Source: Flavobacterium noncentrifugens
GTDB taxonomy: Bacteria > Bacteroidota > Bacteroidia > Flavobacteriales > Flavobacteriaceae
DNA: 64,000 nucleotides
Reading direction: 5' to 3'
Assembly: GCF_900100375.1 (NCBI RefSeq)
Contig: NZ_FNEZ01000002.1
Span: 124,001-188,000 of the forward strand
The notes beneath the pieces are model-generated. The model saw nothing but the letters and a program-made list of their open reading frames with translations. It did not search any database and was not told the DNA's origin. Both the position numbers and the translations under genes were made by a program. Shown here in pieces: positions 26,161-36,471 of the stretch (position 1 is its first letter; every line of letters starts with the position of its first letter).

Positions 26161-26196
26161 CTTATAAATCTGAAATCTGAAATCTGAAATCTAAAA
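26161..26196 (+). repeat. Short heptamer tandem repeat before obgE
   Basis: CTGAAAT occurs three full times in a row, ending in a diverged partial copy just before the obgE ATG at 26201. A related stutter (GTCAAATGTCAAATGTCG) lies at about 26047-26064. It sits where the obgE leader must be. Confidence 0.6.
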
Positions 26197-26200
26197 TATA

Positions 26201-27202
26201 ATGACCGAAGGGAATTTTGTAGACTACGTAAAAATATATGTTTCTTCCGGAAAAGGAGGAAAAGGCTCGACACATTTGCACCGCGAAAAATTCATTGAAA
26301 AAGGTGGTCCCGATGGCGGCGATGGCGGACGTGGAGGACACGTGTACCTCGTTGGCAACAAAAGTCTATGGACCTTGTTTCACCTCAAATTTGCCAAACA
26401 CGTCAAAGCAGGACACGGCGGTGATGGCGGCGGCGACAGAAGTTCAGGTGCAGACGGCGACGATAAATACATTGAAGTGCCGCTCGGAACAGTCGTTCGC
26501 GATAAAGACACCAATGAAATTCTGTTTGAAATCACCGAACATGAAGAGAAAAGAATCGTTGCGCTTGGCGGAAAAGGCGGACTCGGGAACTGGCATTTCA
26601 GAAGCTCGACAAACCAAACGCCCAGATATTCGCAGCCGGGTTTGCCGTCTGAAGAAAAAGACATGGTTCTGGAACTCAAAGTCCTTGCAGATGTTGGTTT
26701 GGTAGGTTTTCCAAATGCAGGAAAATCGACTTTGCTTTCAGTGCTGACATCGGCCAAACCAAAAATTGCAGATTATCCGTTTACGACCCTAAAACCAAAT
26801 TTGGGAATTGTCGCTTACCGCGATTTTCAGTCGTTTGTAATTGCCGATATTCCGGGAATTATTGAAGGTGCGGCAGAAGGAAAAGGCCTTGGGCATTATT
26901 TCTTAAGACATATTGAAAGAAATTCAATCCTGTTATTTTTGATTCCGGCCGATGCCGACGATATCAAAAAAGAATATGAAATCCTGATCGATGAATTGCG
27001 CCGTTACAACCCCGAAATTCTGGATAAGGAACGCATGATCGTGATCTCCAAATGCGACATGCTCGATGAGGAACTAAAATCCGAGATGAAAATTCAATTG
27101 GACAAGGAATTTAAAGACATTCCGTATATGATGATTTCGTCTGTGGCACAGCAGGGTTTAACCGAATTGAAAGACAGTTTGTGGAAAATGCTGAACCAGT
27201 AG
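26201..27202 (+). CDS. obgE: Obg-family GTPase
   Basis: Ribosome-associated GTPase of 333 residues needed for late 50S assembly and stress control. Obg domain at about 3-160 with the glycine-rich segments [15 protein letters not shown] and [18 protein letters not shown] domain from about 163: P-loop GFPNAGKST (169-177), switch [12 protein letters not shown]3 [17 protein letters not shown]4 SKCD in place of the usual NKxD, and G5 SSVAQQGL. The charged C-terminal domain of some Obg proteins is absent, as is usual in this phylum. It is followed by a strong terminator. Confidence 0.96.
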   Translation: MTEGNFVDYVKIYVSSGKGGKGSTHLHREKFIEKGGPDGGDGGRGGHVYLVGNKSLWTLFHLKFAKHVKAGHGGDGGGDRSSGADGDDKYIEVPLGTVVRDKDTNEILFEITEHEEKRIVALGGKGGLGNWHFRSSTNQTPRYSQPGLPSEEKDMVLELKVLADVGLVGFPNAGKSTLLSVLTSAKPKIADYPFTTLKPNLGIVAYRDFQSFVIADIPGIIEGAAEGKGLGHYFLRHIERNSILLFLIPADADDIKKEYEILIDELRRYNPEILDKERMIVISKCDMLDEELKSEMKIQLDKEFKDIPYMMISSVAQQGLTELKDSLWKMLNQ

Positions 27203-27243
27203 ATTTGAGATTTAAGAATTACGATTTAAGAATTGTAGATATT

Positions 27244-27276
27244 AAGCACCTTCATTTGAAGGTGTTTTTTTTTTGT
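27244..27276 (+). terminator. Terminator behind obgE
   Basis: CACCTTC pairs with GAAGGTG around a short ATTT loop, followed by a run of ten T. It lies about 40 bases after the obgE stop. Confidence 0.85.
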
Positions 27277-27331
27277 TACTAATCTCAACTTTCCAACTTT
27301 TTAACTTTTTAACTTTCGACTTTAATCTTCT

Positions 27332-27400
27332 CCGCGACAGCGATGGCAGCGGCATCCTTTTTTCCGTTTCTTTAAGGGAAAAAGATACAGCGGACAGCGC
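27332..27400 (-). repeat. Dispersed intergenic repeat, copy B (reverse orientation)
   Basis: Read on the minus strand it goes from GCTGTCCGCTGTATCTTTTT to AAAAGGATGCCGCTGCCAT, the same two conserved ends as copies C and D. It lies between the obgE terminator and the S46 peptidase promoter. Confidence 0.65.
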
Positions 27401-27470
27401 GGCCGTTCGCCAAAATCCAAAAAATAAGTTAAAAATCAACTACAACGTTTTAGTTTTCACTGCTAAAGGA

Positions 27471-27500
27471 TTTGCCTTTTGTCGAAATGAATTATATTCG
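27471..27500 (+). promoter_or_regulatory. Promoter of the S46 peptidase
   Basis: TTTG at 27471-27474, an 18-base spacer, and TATATTCG at 27493-27500 fit TTTG-N17-23-TAnnTTTG with one mismatch. The leader to the ATG at 27595 would be close to 90 bases. Confidence 0.5.
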
Positions 27501-27594
27501 CACCGCTGAAAAGCACGTAAATTAAAGCACGATTTGTAACAAACCTCAACCTCTGCCGACTATTTACGCGATTAACTAACTTAATTTAAACAAA

Positions 27595-29742
27595 ATGAAG
27601 AAAATTATTTTATTCTTGACCATGTGCCTCATGGCTTTTCCGGTAAAAGCCGACGAAGGAATGTGGTTTTTGATGTTCATTGAAAGGCTGAACCACCGAG
27701 ACATGCAAAAAATGGGACTGCAGTTGACGGCTGAGGAAATTTACAGCATCAACCACCACAGTCTGAAAGATGCGATTGTGCAGTTTAACGGCGGTTGTAC
27801 AGCAGAAATCGTTTCTAAAGAAGGTTTGGTTTTAACGAATCACCACTGCGGATACGACGCGATAGCGGAACTTTCTACAGCTGAGAAAAACTACCTTAAA
27901 AACGGGTATTGGGCGCCGGACAGAAAATCTGAACTGAAACCTTCAAGCCTTTATGTGCGTTTTTTCGTGCGTATGGATGATGTTTCAAAAAGGATTTTGG
28001 CCAAAGTGAACGATAAAATGTCCGAAGAAGAAAGAGGAAAAGCGATCCAGCAGGAAATGGCTGTGATTGAAAAGGAAAATAACGAAGGCGGAAAATATAC
28101 CGTTTCTGTACGTCCTTTCTTCCAGGGAAATGAATATTATTACTTTGTATACCAGGATTTTAAAGATGTGCGTTTGGTGGGAACTCCGCCGGAAAGCATC
28201 GGAAAATTCGGTGGCGATACCGACAACTGGGAATGGCCGCGCCAGACTGGGGATTTCTCAATGTTTCGCGTATATGCTGACAAAGACGGGAATCCGGCTG
28301 AATATTCTGAAAATAATGTGCCGTTGCAGCCAAAGCATTATTTGCCTGTAAGTTTAAACGGTGTGAAAGAAAATGATTTCGCGATGATCTTAGGATATCC
28401 TGGAAGAACCAACCGTTGGATGCCGGCAAACGGAATCGAGCAAAATATCAAATATGCGTATCCTGCATGGGTTGAAGGTGCAAAAACAGGAATGGACCAG
28501 ATGAAAAAGTATATGGATAAAGACGCGACGGTTCGTTTGGCGTATGCTTCCAAATATGCTTCGACTGCCAATTACTGGAAAAACCGCCAGGGAATGATCG
28601 ATGCTTTGACTAAACACGGAACGGTAAAAACCAAAACGGACCAGGAAACTAAATTTAATACCTGGGCAAACAAGCCTGAAAATAAAGCGAAATACGGAAA
28701 TGCTGTTGCGAACATCAATAAATATTACGCCATGACGAATGAAAAATCACGTCATGACAATTATTTGCAGCAAATGTTCCGTACGACTGCTTTTGCCGTC
28801 GTAAGCACGACACTTGGGAAATCCCTTGATGCATATGTGAAAGCAGACGAAGCGAAACGCAAGGAGATGTATCCGGAAATCATGAAAAGCGTTGAAGAAG
28901 GACAAAAAGAAATGTACCTTCCGGCTGAAAAAGATTTATTGGCGGCACAATTGAAATTATACGCAACCAAATCTACAGGTTATCCTGTTGCACCAATAGT
29001 TGAAAAATTGGCTAAAGAAAACAACAACGATTTTACGAAATATGCAAGTGATGCCATCGATAATAGTATTGTGGTTTCGCCTGCAAAAGTGAAAGCATTT
29101 TTAGATGCGCCAACACAGGAAAAATTAGACAATGATCCGTTATTGACTTTGTCTAAAGGTTTGATTGCACATATTGGCATGAAATCTCCGGAACTGGCAC
29201 AGGCTCAAAACGATTTTGGGGCGGGTTTCAGATTGTTGGTAGATGGTTTGAGAGAATCTAAAATTGGTATGATCAAATACCCGGACGCCAATTCGACTTT
29301 GCGCCTGACTTACGGAAAAGTACGTGCTTTGCCAGCAGATAAAAGAAATGCTGACGCGAAAATCAACAACTACACGACCATGGAAAGCATGGTGAAAAAA
29401 TACAAAAAAGGCGATGAGGAATTTGACCTTCCGGTGAAATTGATCGAAATGAACAAAGCCAAAGATTATGGGCGTTATGCTGATAAAGCTGGATATATGC
29501 CAATTAATTTCCTCACCGACAATGACATTACAGGCGGGAATTCAGGTTCTCCGGTATTGAACGGAAAAGGCGAACTGATCGGGATTGCGTTTGACGGAAA
29601 CATCGAAGCGATGGCTGGTGACGTAATCTTCGATCCGGCTTTGCAAAGAACCATCAACGTAGACATTCGCTATGTGTTATGGATCATCGACAAGCTTTCA
29701 GGAGCGAAACACATTGTTGACGAAATGACGATTGCGAAATAA
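27595..29742 (+). CDS. S46-family dipeptidyl-peptidase (DPP7-type)
   Basis: Periplasmic serine exopeptidase of 715 residues that removes dipeptides from oligopeptide N-termini. Signal peptide MKKIILFLTMCLMAFPVKAD. Catalytic triad visible: His84 in LTNHHCGYDA, Asp220 in RQTGDFSMFR and Ser650 in GGNSGSPVLNG. Eighteen residues after the Ser, Gly668 in FDGNIEAM stands where DPP11 enzymes carry a specificity Arg and DPP7 a Gly, so preference for hydrophobic rather than acidic P1 residues is predicted. The family is typical of Bacteroidota that live on peptides. The gene has its own promoter and a bidirectional terminator. Confidence 0.94.
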   Translation: MKKIILFLTMCLMAFPVKADEGMWFLMFIERLNHRDMQKMGLQLTAEEIYSINHHSLKDAIVQFNGGCTAEIVSKEGLVLTNHHCGYDAIAELSTAEKNYLKNGYWAPDRKSELKPSSLYVRFFVRMDDVSKRILAKVNDKMSEEERGKAIQQEMAVIEKENNEGGKYTVSVRPFFQGNEYYYFVYQDFKDVRLVGTPPESIGKFGGDTDNWEWPRQTGDFSMFRVYADKDGNPAEYSENNVPLQPKHYLPVSLNGVKENDFAMILGYPGRTNRWMPANGIEQNIKYAYPAWVEGAKTGMDQMKKYMDKDATVRLAYASKYASTANYWKNRQGMIDALTKHGTVKTKTDQETKFNTWANKPENKAKYGNAVANINKYYAMTNEKSRHDNYLQQMFRTTAFAVVSTTLGKSLDAYVKADEAKRKEMYPEIMKSVEEGQKEMYLPAEKDLLAAQLKLYATKSTGYPVAPIVEKLAKENNNDFTKYASDAIDNSIVVSPAKVKAFLDAPTQEKLDNDPLLTLSKGLIAHIGMKSPELAQAQNDFGAGFRLLVDGLRESKIGMIKYPDANSTLRLTYGKVRALPADKRNADAKINNYTTMESMVKKYKKGDEEFDLPVKLIEMNKAKDYGRYADKAGYMPINFLTDNDITGGNSGSPVLNGKGELIGIAFDGNIEAMAGDVIFDPALQRTINVDIRYVLWIIDKLSGAKHIVDEMTIAK

Positions 29743-29761
29743 TCATTTCTGACTGAAATAG

Positions 29762-29800
29762 AAAATCCGGGTTGTGATGCAGCCCGGATTTTTGTTTTTT
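29762..29800. terminator. Bidirectional terminator between the S46 peptidase and the large adhesin
   Basis: AAAATCCGGG (29762-29771) pairs perfectly with CCCGGATTTT (29783-29792) around an 11-base loop and is followed by a T-rich run. The A-rich 5' side also serves the minus-strand gene that stops at 29837. Confidence 0.88.
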
Positions 29801-29836
29801 ATTCGAATCAGATTCACTTCTATAAAATATTTTCTA

Positions 29837-32800
29837 TTATTTATTCATAAGTTTTTTCGAAACCGTATTGCCGTTTTCAAGTTTGATTGTAGTCAGATAA
29901 ATTCCGGTTGCATGCACAAAGTCATTTTCAAATGTTTTTACTTGCTTGTTCGGATTGTAAGTAGCGATTAGCTTCCCATTTGTATCATAAACCTGAACCA
30001 AAGCAATAACATCTGAAGCCGAAATGTGCAATTTGCTGTTGTTGATAAATGCAACAAGATCAGTTGATTCAAGTTCTGGTAAGCCCAAAGCCTGATCTTT
30101 GTAAATCAATACAAAACGGTCGTTGAAATTCCCAACCAAAGACTGGAATTCATACGGACTCGCCTTAAGATCATGAATAAGATGCAATTGATCGTCCTCA
30201 AGGTAAATGTTCTGAAATTCGAACAATCCGTCCAAATGGTCAATCCGGATCGTATAAAGGTCGGCTGTACCGGCTGTAAAGCCAATTTGTACCCGGTCAT
30301 TATCATCAAAAGGCATTGGTCTTCCCTGGATCACGAGCGTTTTTTGCGCTGCCATCGAATAGAATGTGGTATTGTTGAGGTCGCTGTTCAGCAAACTGTC
30401 AAATCCCCAATCGAGATCGGCCGTTGCTTCTGGCGTATATCCAACAAGGATTTGATTGAAACTGCCTTGCTGGTTTGTCAGATCCAGCCAGATCCTGTGC
30501 TTCTCAGGCTCGGTTTCGTTGTTTTTGAAAAAAGTACTGTTGTTTCCGGCCGTTCGCATCGCATTTGTAAAAAGCGCATTTCTGGAAACGCTACGGCTTC
30601 TTACGAAAAAAGATTGTCCCGAAGCGATAAATCCATTTGGTGCAACTCCGCCAGAACCAGCAGCTCCCGCAAATCCGGTACCTGTTGATCCAAGCAGGTT
30701 CCACGTCGCATAATCAGACTGGCTGTATGCATAAAGCGTTCTGTTTGGATAAAACGGATCGGCAACGTTCAGTGTTACCGGTGTGTTGTGTGTCCAGAAA
30801 TACATGGTTCCATCGATTAAGGCACGGTTGTTTGGCAGGTTCAGGAAAGCCGTGGCATTTACGCTTGACGGATATGGATTTCCCAAAAGATTGAATTTAT
30901 CAGATTCGACAGCGGCGCCTAAATTTCCAAAACCGATCGGGCAAGAAATGTCACCGTTGTTGAATGTCCCGATAAAGTTTGCCGTGTAATTCCATCGCGG
31001 GTCAGTTGCAAAATACGGAAAACTCTGTGGTGCGCGTAAGATGTATCCTCTTCTAGGATCCATGATCGTTGCAGATGTTTCCGGCGACCAAACACCGGCA
31101 TTGCCACCTACTGTTGGATTCCAGCTAAAATATTTGTCAAACCTCGTGTCAGGCGAAAGCATTCCCAATGTGTAGTTTGATGCCTGGGTCAGGGGCGAAC
31201 TCCAATACGTATAATCGAACGCATATATTGGTTTTGTAATGCGCTCCATATTCATGATCCCGGCATTTTGCGTGCTATTGATTTGTACCAATGAAGCCGA
31301 ATCTTTGATCAGAAGCTGCCCGCCGGTATTTACGGTAACGGCATCAGTGACAGTAATAGAGTTAGACGGATTTATGGTTAATTTGCCTCCGTTGAGAATT
31401 TTAAGGTTATAGGCCAGCGCATTGTAATTTATTCCTCCGATAACAGGGTTCGCGTCTGTACTGGAAATCACTACGCAATCTGTTGCTGAAGGAATTCCGT
31501 TTGGAGTCCAGTTTGCGCCATTCGCCCAATCCGGAGAAGCACCGCCCCATGATTTGATGACCACAGAAGCTGTTCCTGTATTGTTTATCGCAAGGCCTGA
31601 ACAACCGGAATCACTAACAGAAGTCACGGTGTAAGTTGTTGTAGCTGAAGGCGAAATGAAAAATTCGTACGGACTTGCAGTGATTCCGTTCACGGTAACA
31701 GGAGTGATGCCGTCGGTGTAGGTTAAATTCCACGGTGGCGTTCCGGTAAGCGCGATGCTCACTTTTGCACCTGTTGGCGAACAGGCAGATCCGCTTCCTG
31801 TTACTACAGATGTTGGTCCGGTAATAACGAAATCTGTCGCAGTCCTTACCGTTGGTGTTTCTGAACATGCAGCATAGAAAGTTGTTGTGCCCGGTGTATT
31901 CGTATTGGTAATCCCTGATCCGGTAACACCTACAGGGTTAAACGGCGTTCCGGTTGCGATTGGATTTCCGCCTGTTGCAGCAGTATACCATTGAATTACG
32001 CCGTCATTATAAGTCGTTACAGATCCTCCGGTTGGGCCTGAAATATTCCACTGGAAGGTATCAGTAATGCTTATGTTGTTGCTTGACCAAACGGTTGAAA
32101 CCAGTGTGTAAGTTATACCAGCTGTTAATGTTGCAGTCATCAACGCTTCCAGGCTACTGTCGCCGCCACCATCATCATCTCCCACAATCCAGGTTCCGCC
32201 GCAGGTTCCGGGCGTGAATGGCTGAACAACGATATAACCCATTCCGTCATAACCGGTATTGGGCTGCATAATGAAAGTGTAGCTTCCGGTAACGCTTACC
32301 TGAAAATCCATAGTTGTATAATTGGAAGTTACCGTAGAAAATGAACAAGTTGGAGAGTTGCTCATGAATGTAATGGGACGGTTTGCAATTTGATCTGTAC
32401 CAGCATTCCAGCCTCCAATTATAGTTGTTCCAACTGTGGTTCCTACGGTACAACTTGCGGTCGCGCTTATTGTAGATGTTCCACCTTGACAAACAGATGT
32501 AGGCGTGGTTACTGGCGGTGCGGTATTAGTAGAGAAAGTAAGTGGGCCAATCCATACGCCTGTACCTGTTCCACCGCAATTCGAACGAATCCACACATTA
32601 TAGAAAGTCCCGCCTGTTAATGGAGAAAGTGTCACGGTTGTAGTCGTTGAACTTGCTGTTGTTGCAGTTGCTGGTCCTGGAACGACACCTGATGAACTGT
32701 AATAAATGTCATAACCATTTGCAGGTGTTGGCGATGCGGCCGTCCAAGCCAGGGCAGCGTTTGTAATTCCAATGGCTGTTGTAGTGATATTTGAAGGGTT

Positions 32801-35800
32801 TCCACTACAGGGCAATGCCAGAACAGTGAAGGTATAATCTTCGGTTTCACTCACGTTGACATTTGCACAGGCACTTGGATTTGTCCCGTTTCCGCCTCTG
32901 ATACGCATTCTGTGGTCGCCGACTAAAGCGGAACCGGGAACGGTGATGGTTCCGGTAGCACCTGAAACGGTGACGCCAGATTGGTATACTTTCTCGCCAA
33001 TATCGTTAAAATCCATATCATTATTCCAGTCAATCCAGATGTTAAACCCGAAGTTTCCGCCTGTAAACGCCGTAGAGAAATTAACAGAAGCATAAGGTTG
33101 CTGGCTTACACTCATCGCAGTATAATTGGTGTAACCGCCGGCAGTATATCCCGAAGTGTTTGCAATATTTGCGGTACCGCCGGTTGTTGTAAAGTTGCTT
33201 ATATATTTTGTATTTGTCGTGTTCGCTGTCGCAGAACAATAGCCTGTATAAAAGGAATTGGGTGTCGACCATTCGCTAAAATCACCGCCGGCGCAATCGC
33301 TTCTCACATAAACATAATAGGTTGTATTTGCAGTCAGCCCGATAACATTTGCTGATAATGCTGTAACCGGTGTTCCAGCTCCTGTAGGTACTGTGGCAGA
33401 TGTGGAAACGACATATTGATATCCATTTGCAGGGACAATTGATGCAGCAGCCCAGTTGATAGTTGCCGAAGTGGCGTAGACAGGCCCTGCATCTTTTAAA
33501 TTAGGGGCCAAACAAGTGGGAGTACGCTTTACGACCAGATGATCGAGGTAACAGTTGTATCCATATTCGGAATGAAATTTCAGGCCGATATATAAAAGCG
33601 GTTGGTTTCCGGCTCCTGCAGGCAACGTAACCACTTTTCTGCTCCATTCCCCAGCTGCTGCGGCACTTGCATTCTGGCGTGGGAAAAAAGTGCTGTTGTT
33701 CCATGTGGTTCCATTGGTAGACCATTGTACCATAGCCCCTTCGTTCAGGTAATTGCCCGTGTTGTAATCCAGGCCGTTCATCTGAAACCAGTCAAATTCT
33801 ACATCGATGCTGGCGGTGCCGGTTGTAACCAATGGGGCGCTTCTAAAACGCTCCTCAGATCCTGCGCCGCCATTATTGTCATTATAAGAAGCATATTTCA
33901 AAAAGTAAGCGCCTTCATTTGCTGACGCAGATACATTGCCTGAATTCGCTACGAATGAAATTTTTGATGCCGTTTGAACGGCGACATTGGTAACGATCGT
34001 ACATAAAGGTAAAGTTGTGGAGTTAAAACCTTCGGTATAAGTAAGCGGTAGTGGCGCACAGTTTGTTGTGGTGTTTGCGCTAACCCAGGCACTGTCGCAT
34101 CCGTTTGAAGCCTTCACGCGATAATAATATATCGTTCCTGAACCCAATCCTGATATATTTATCGTAGTCGTTGGCGCGCTTATCGCAAATGGTGAGCCTG
34201 TAACGTTTGCAGAATATCCGGTATCCGTTGTAACCTGTATTGAATAAGTAATGGCTGCGGCAGATCCGCCAGTCGGCGCAGCCCAAGTCAATGTAAATCC
34301 GGAAGTCGTAGTTGCTGAAACCCCAACGCTGTTTGCAACAGCCGGGCAAGTTGTCATATTTCCAGTTAACGCACCTAAATTATTATACAATGGACCGCCT
34401 GAACAATTTGTATTGTTATAGGCATAAATGAAATAATAATAGGGGGTATTGCCAATCAATCCAGTATTTGAGATGGTTGTTGAAGTTCCGGTCTGGATGA
34501 AAGTCAGTCCTGTCCCTAATGTGCCAATATTCCCGGCAGAATATATAGTTCCATTAGCGGGCTGGCTTGGAGCGGTGCTGCTAAGCGAGCGTATCACAAG
34601 ATAGCTGTTTGCAGTTCCTGAAAATGTTGCGGCTACACTAGTGCTTGTAATTGTCCCGGGTGAAAATACAGTTGCTTTCGCTGGAGCCACACAAGTTAGT
34701 GTGGTGTTGCCGCTAGACCAAGCGCTGTTGCAGCCGTTTGAAGCCCTGACGCGATAGTAATATATTTGTCCGGAAGTGAGCCCTGTAACAGATAGTGTTG
34801 TTACCGGCGCGGCTATTGTAAAAGGCGAACCTGTTACGTTAGTAGCATATCCGGGATCTGTTGTTACTTGTAATGTATAGGTAATGCCTGCAGCAGATCC
34901 GCCGGTTGGTGCTGCCCAATTTACCGAAAATCCTGTAGCCGTAGTTCCGGTAACCGCAACACTGTTTACAACAGCTGGACAAGTCACCACATTTCCTGTC
35001 AATGGGCCTGCAGTATTGTAGGCCGGGCCTCCAGAACATAAAGTATTGTTGTAAGCATAAACAAAATAATAAAATTGTGTGTTTCCTGCAAGCGCTGATT
35101 CTACAAAGCTCAACGCGGTGCCGGTTTGAATGAATGTGAAGCCAGTGCCGAGAGTTGCAATATTTGCCGCTGAGTAAATTGTGCCATTTGCTGGCTGGGA
35201 TGGCGGTGTGCTTGTCAGCGAACGAACAACAAGATATCCGTTTGCCGAAGAACTGGTAAATGATCCTCCAGCCGTTGAAGAAGTGGCCGTTACAGGCGCG
35301 AAAACTGTAGCTTGTGATGGTGCTACACATGCAGATACGGTGACGCAACTTACCGCTGCAATCCAACCTGCAAGGTTGTTACTGACGTCGGATCTAAAAC
35401 GGATCGTGATTGCCCCACTTGCGTCAGATGATGTAATCGTTCCTGGGCTTGTAGTTCCATAAAAAGATCCAGCTGGTGTAAGCGTTCCGCTGCCTGCGGG
35501 TAAGCCAGAAGAAATCAACGGAAAAGCTGTGGAGGGCCCATTATAGATAAGCATTCCATCATAAGCTTCTGTTGTAAATGAACTGAAAACCAATTGTACT
35601 TTGTTTGTCCCAACGCTTGGTGTAAATGTTATGGTGTAATCTTGTGAAACACTATAAGTATCACTCGAACCACCGGCATCCGTAAAGTTGTATGTTGTCC
35701 CGCAGTTAACGGTTTGTGAGCAGTTTGAAATTGCAGGGATCAGCAAATTATTACCCGCAGTTGCCGATGTCCAGGAAATGTCATCAATAAACCGATTCTG

Positions 35801-36262
35801 TGCACCGGTTGGTCTGGTATCAATAATTCTAACGTAAACATTTGTAAGACCTAATGCACCAAGATTGACTGAAAATTGTTGGTATGTGGCAGTTGGGGTA
35901 GTCGTTGCGCCTCTGGAAGTCCAAAAAGCACCATCTGGCGATGTTTCCAAAGTGAAAGAGTGGGTGGCAGTATTCGTATTTCCCCGATACCAAAAAGAAA
36001 AAATTCCTGGAGTTGCAATTTGGGGCGTTCTAATAAATTCGCCAGTAGCATCAAACAACAGACCGTTATTTCCCGTTCTAGGATTTGTCGTAGTGTAAGT
36101 AACACCGCTGTTTTGCCATGTTCCCCCAGAGGTTGGCAAAGTCGTACTAAAGCTTTCAAAAAACTGATAGTTAGAACATTGTGCATTTGCTAAGGTCAAA
36201 GTAAAGAGCAACGACAATATGAAAAACAAAAACGTTTTTTGTGTGTGGTAGTTTTCTTTCAT
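29837..36262 (-). CDS. Giant T9SS-secreted adhesin with fibronectin-type and GEVED domains
   Basis: Surface protein of 2141 residues. Signal peptide ends at ANAQ (about 28). Then a CUB-like region (about 180-306), and two tandem copies of a 212-residue block (311-523 and 524-734). Each block holds an unusual beta domain with VRSL and SQPANGTIYSA, and a fibronectin type III domain ending in YYYRVRASNGC. A MAM/jelly-roll-like segment follows (about 745-915), then a further FN3, a GEVED domain (about 1015-1148, IDWNNDMDFNDIGEKVYQSG), another FN3 and Ig-like stretches. The last 75 residues are a type A T9SS sorting domain (VQVYDTNGKLIATYNPN, ending in KKLMNK). Ser/Thr/Gly/Ala-rich throughout. It probably mediates adhesion or carbohydrate contact; no catalytic domain is apparent. 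Confidence 0.88.
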   Translation of the reverse strand: MKENYHTQKTFLFFILSLLFTLTLANAQCSNYQFFESFSTTLPTSGGTWQNSGVTYTTTNPRTGNNGLLFDATGEFIRTPQIATPGIFSFWYRGNTNTATHSFTLETSPDGAFWTSRGATTTPTATYQQFSVNLGALGLTNVYVRIIDTRPTGAQNRFIDDISWTSATAGNNLLIPAISNCSQTVNCGTTYNFTDAGGSSDTYSVSQDYTITFTPSVGTNKVQLVFSSFTTEAYDGMLIYNGPSTAFPLISSGLPAGSGTLTPAGSFYGTTSPGTITSSDASGAITIRFRSDVSNNLAGWIAAVSCVTVSACVAPSQATVFAPVTATSSTAGGSFTSSSANGYLVVRSLTSTPPSQPANGTIYSAANIATLGTGFTFIQTGTALSFVESALAGNTQFYYFVYAYNNTLCSGGPAYNTAGPLTGNVVTCPAVVNSVAVTGTTATGFSVNWAAPTGGSAAGITYTLQVTTDPGYATNVTGSPFTIAAPVTTLSVTGLTSGQIYYYRVRASNGCNSAWSSGNTTLTCVAPAKATVFSPGTITSTSVAATFSGTANSYLVIRSLSSTAPSQPANGTIYSAGNIGTLGTGLTFIQTGTSTTISNTGLIGNTPYYYFIYAYNNTNCSGGPLYNNLGALTGNMTTCPAVANSVGVSATTTSGFTLTWAAPTGGSAAAITYSIQVTTDTGYSANVTGSPFAISAPTTTINISGLGSGTIYYYRVKASNGCDSAWVSANTTTNCAPLPLTYTEGFNSTTLPLCTIVTNVAVQTASKISFVANSGNVSASANEGAYFLKYASYNDNNGGAGSEERFRSAPLVTTGTASIDVEFDWFQMNGLDYNTGNYLNEGAMVQWSTNGTTWNNSTFFPRQNASAAAAGEWSRKVVTLPAGAGNQPLLYIGLKFHSEYGYNCYLDHLVVKRTPTCLAPNLKDAGPVYATSATINWAAASIVPANGYQYVVSTSATVPTGAGTPVTALSANVIGLTANTTYYVYVRSDCAGGDFSEWSTPNSFYTGYCSATANTTNTKYISNFTTTGGTANIANTSGYTAGGYTNYTAMSVSQQPYASVNFSTAFTGGNFGFNIWIDWNNDMDFNDIGEKVYQSGVTVSGATGTITVPGSALVGDHRMRIRGGNGTNPSACANVNVSETEDYTFTVLALPCSGNPSNITTTAIGITNAALAWTAASPTPANGYDIYYSSSGVVPGPATATTASSTTTTVTLSPLTGGTFYNVWIRSNCGGTGTGVWIGPLTFSTNTAPPVTTPTSVCQGGTSTISATASCTVGTTVGTTIIGGWNAGTDQIANRPITFMSNSPTCSFSTVTSNYTTMDFQVSVTGSYTFIMQPNTGYDGMGYIVVQPFTPGTCGGTWIVGDDDGGGDSSLEALMTATLTAGITYTLVSTVWSSNNISITDTFQWNISGPTGGSVTTYNDGVIQWYTAATGGNPIATGTPFNPVGVTGSGITNTNTPGTTTFYAACSETPTVRTATDFVITGPTSVVTGSGSACSPTGAKVSIALTGTPPWNLTYTDGITPVTVNGITASPYEFFISPSATTTYTVTSVSDSGCSGLAINNTGTASVVIKSWGGASPDWANGANWTPNGIPSATDCVVISSTDANPVIGGINYNALAYNLKILNGGKLTINPSNSITVTDAVTVNTGGQLLIKDSASLVQINSTQNAGIMNMERITKPIYAFDYTYWSSPLTQASNYTLGMLSPDTRFDKYFSWNPTVGGNAGVWSPETSATIMDPRRGYILRAPQSFPYFATDPRWNYTANFIGTFNNGDISCPIGFGNLGAAVESDKFNLLGNPYPSSVNATAFLNLPNNRALIDGTMYFWTHNTPVTLNVADPFYPNRTLYAYSQSDYATWNLLGSTGTGFAGAAGSGGVAPNGFIASGQSFFVRSRSVSRNALFTNAMRTAGNNSTFFKNNETEPEKHRIWLDLTNQQGSFNQILVGYTPEATADLDWGFDSLLNSDLNNTTFYSMAAQKTLVIQGRPMPFDDNDRVQIGFTAGTADLYTIRIDHLDGLFEFQNIYLEDDQLHLIHDLKASPYEFQSLVGNFNDRFVLIYKDQALGLPELESTDLVAFINNSKLHISASDVIALVQVYDTNGKLIATYNPNKQVKTFENDFVHATGIYLTTIKLENGNTVSKKLMNK
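34061..35332 (-). repeat. Tandem 640-base duplication inside the adhesin gene
   Basis: Residues 311-523 (about 35332-34694) and 524-734 (about 34693-34061) are copies of one block with the same landmarks in the same order: CVAP, SQPANGTIYSA, GTGFTFIQTGT or GTGLTFIQTGT, YAYNNT, CSGGP, WAAPTGGSAA, YYYRVRASNGC or YYYRVKASNGC. They have drifted, so the duplication is not recent, but they remain a possible site for recombination. Confidence 0.8.
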
Positions 36263-36445
36263 GGGGTTATAAAAAAAGTATTTTTCAAAAATAATAGATT
36301 ATTACATATAATCGACAAAAAGTGTCAAATTGTCGCTTAAATACGTGTAATTTTATGGAATGAATTATAAAAAATATAAAACTATATGAAATATGTTGTT
36401 AATTTGAATAAAAAATCATTATATAATTTATAAAAACAATAATGC

Positions 36446-36453
36446 TATTTTTG
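36446..36453 (+). promoter_or_regulatory. -7 box of the TPR protein gene
   Basis: TATTTTTG matches TAnnTTTG and lies 18 bases before the ATG at 36472. The surrounding 200 bases between the divergent genes are extremely AT-rich and also must hold the promoter of the adhesin gene, which I could not place. Confidence 0.45.
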
Positions 36454-36471
36454 AAGTTCCAGATTTGAAAT

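Noticed and set aside
26161-26196. CRISPR-like array in the heptamer repeat before obgE
   Set aside because: Units are only 7 bases with no spacers. No CRISPR array or cas gene is visible anywhere in the window.
30106-36193. Several long open frames opposite to or out of phase with the giant adhesin gene
   Set aside because: They are shadows of a Ser/Thr/Gly-rich repetitive gene and lack protein-like composition, starts or domains.
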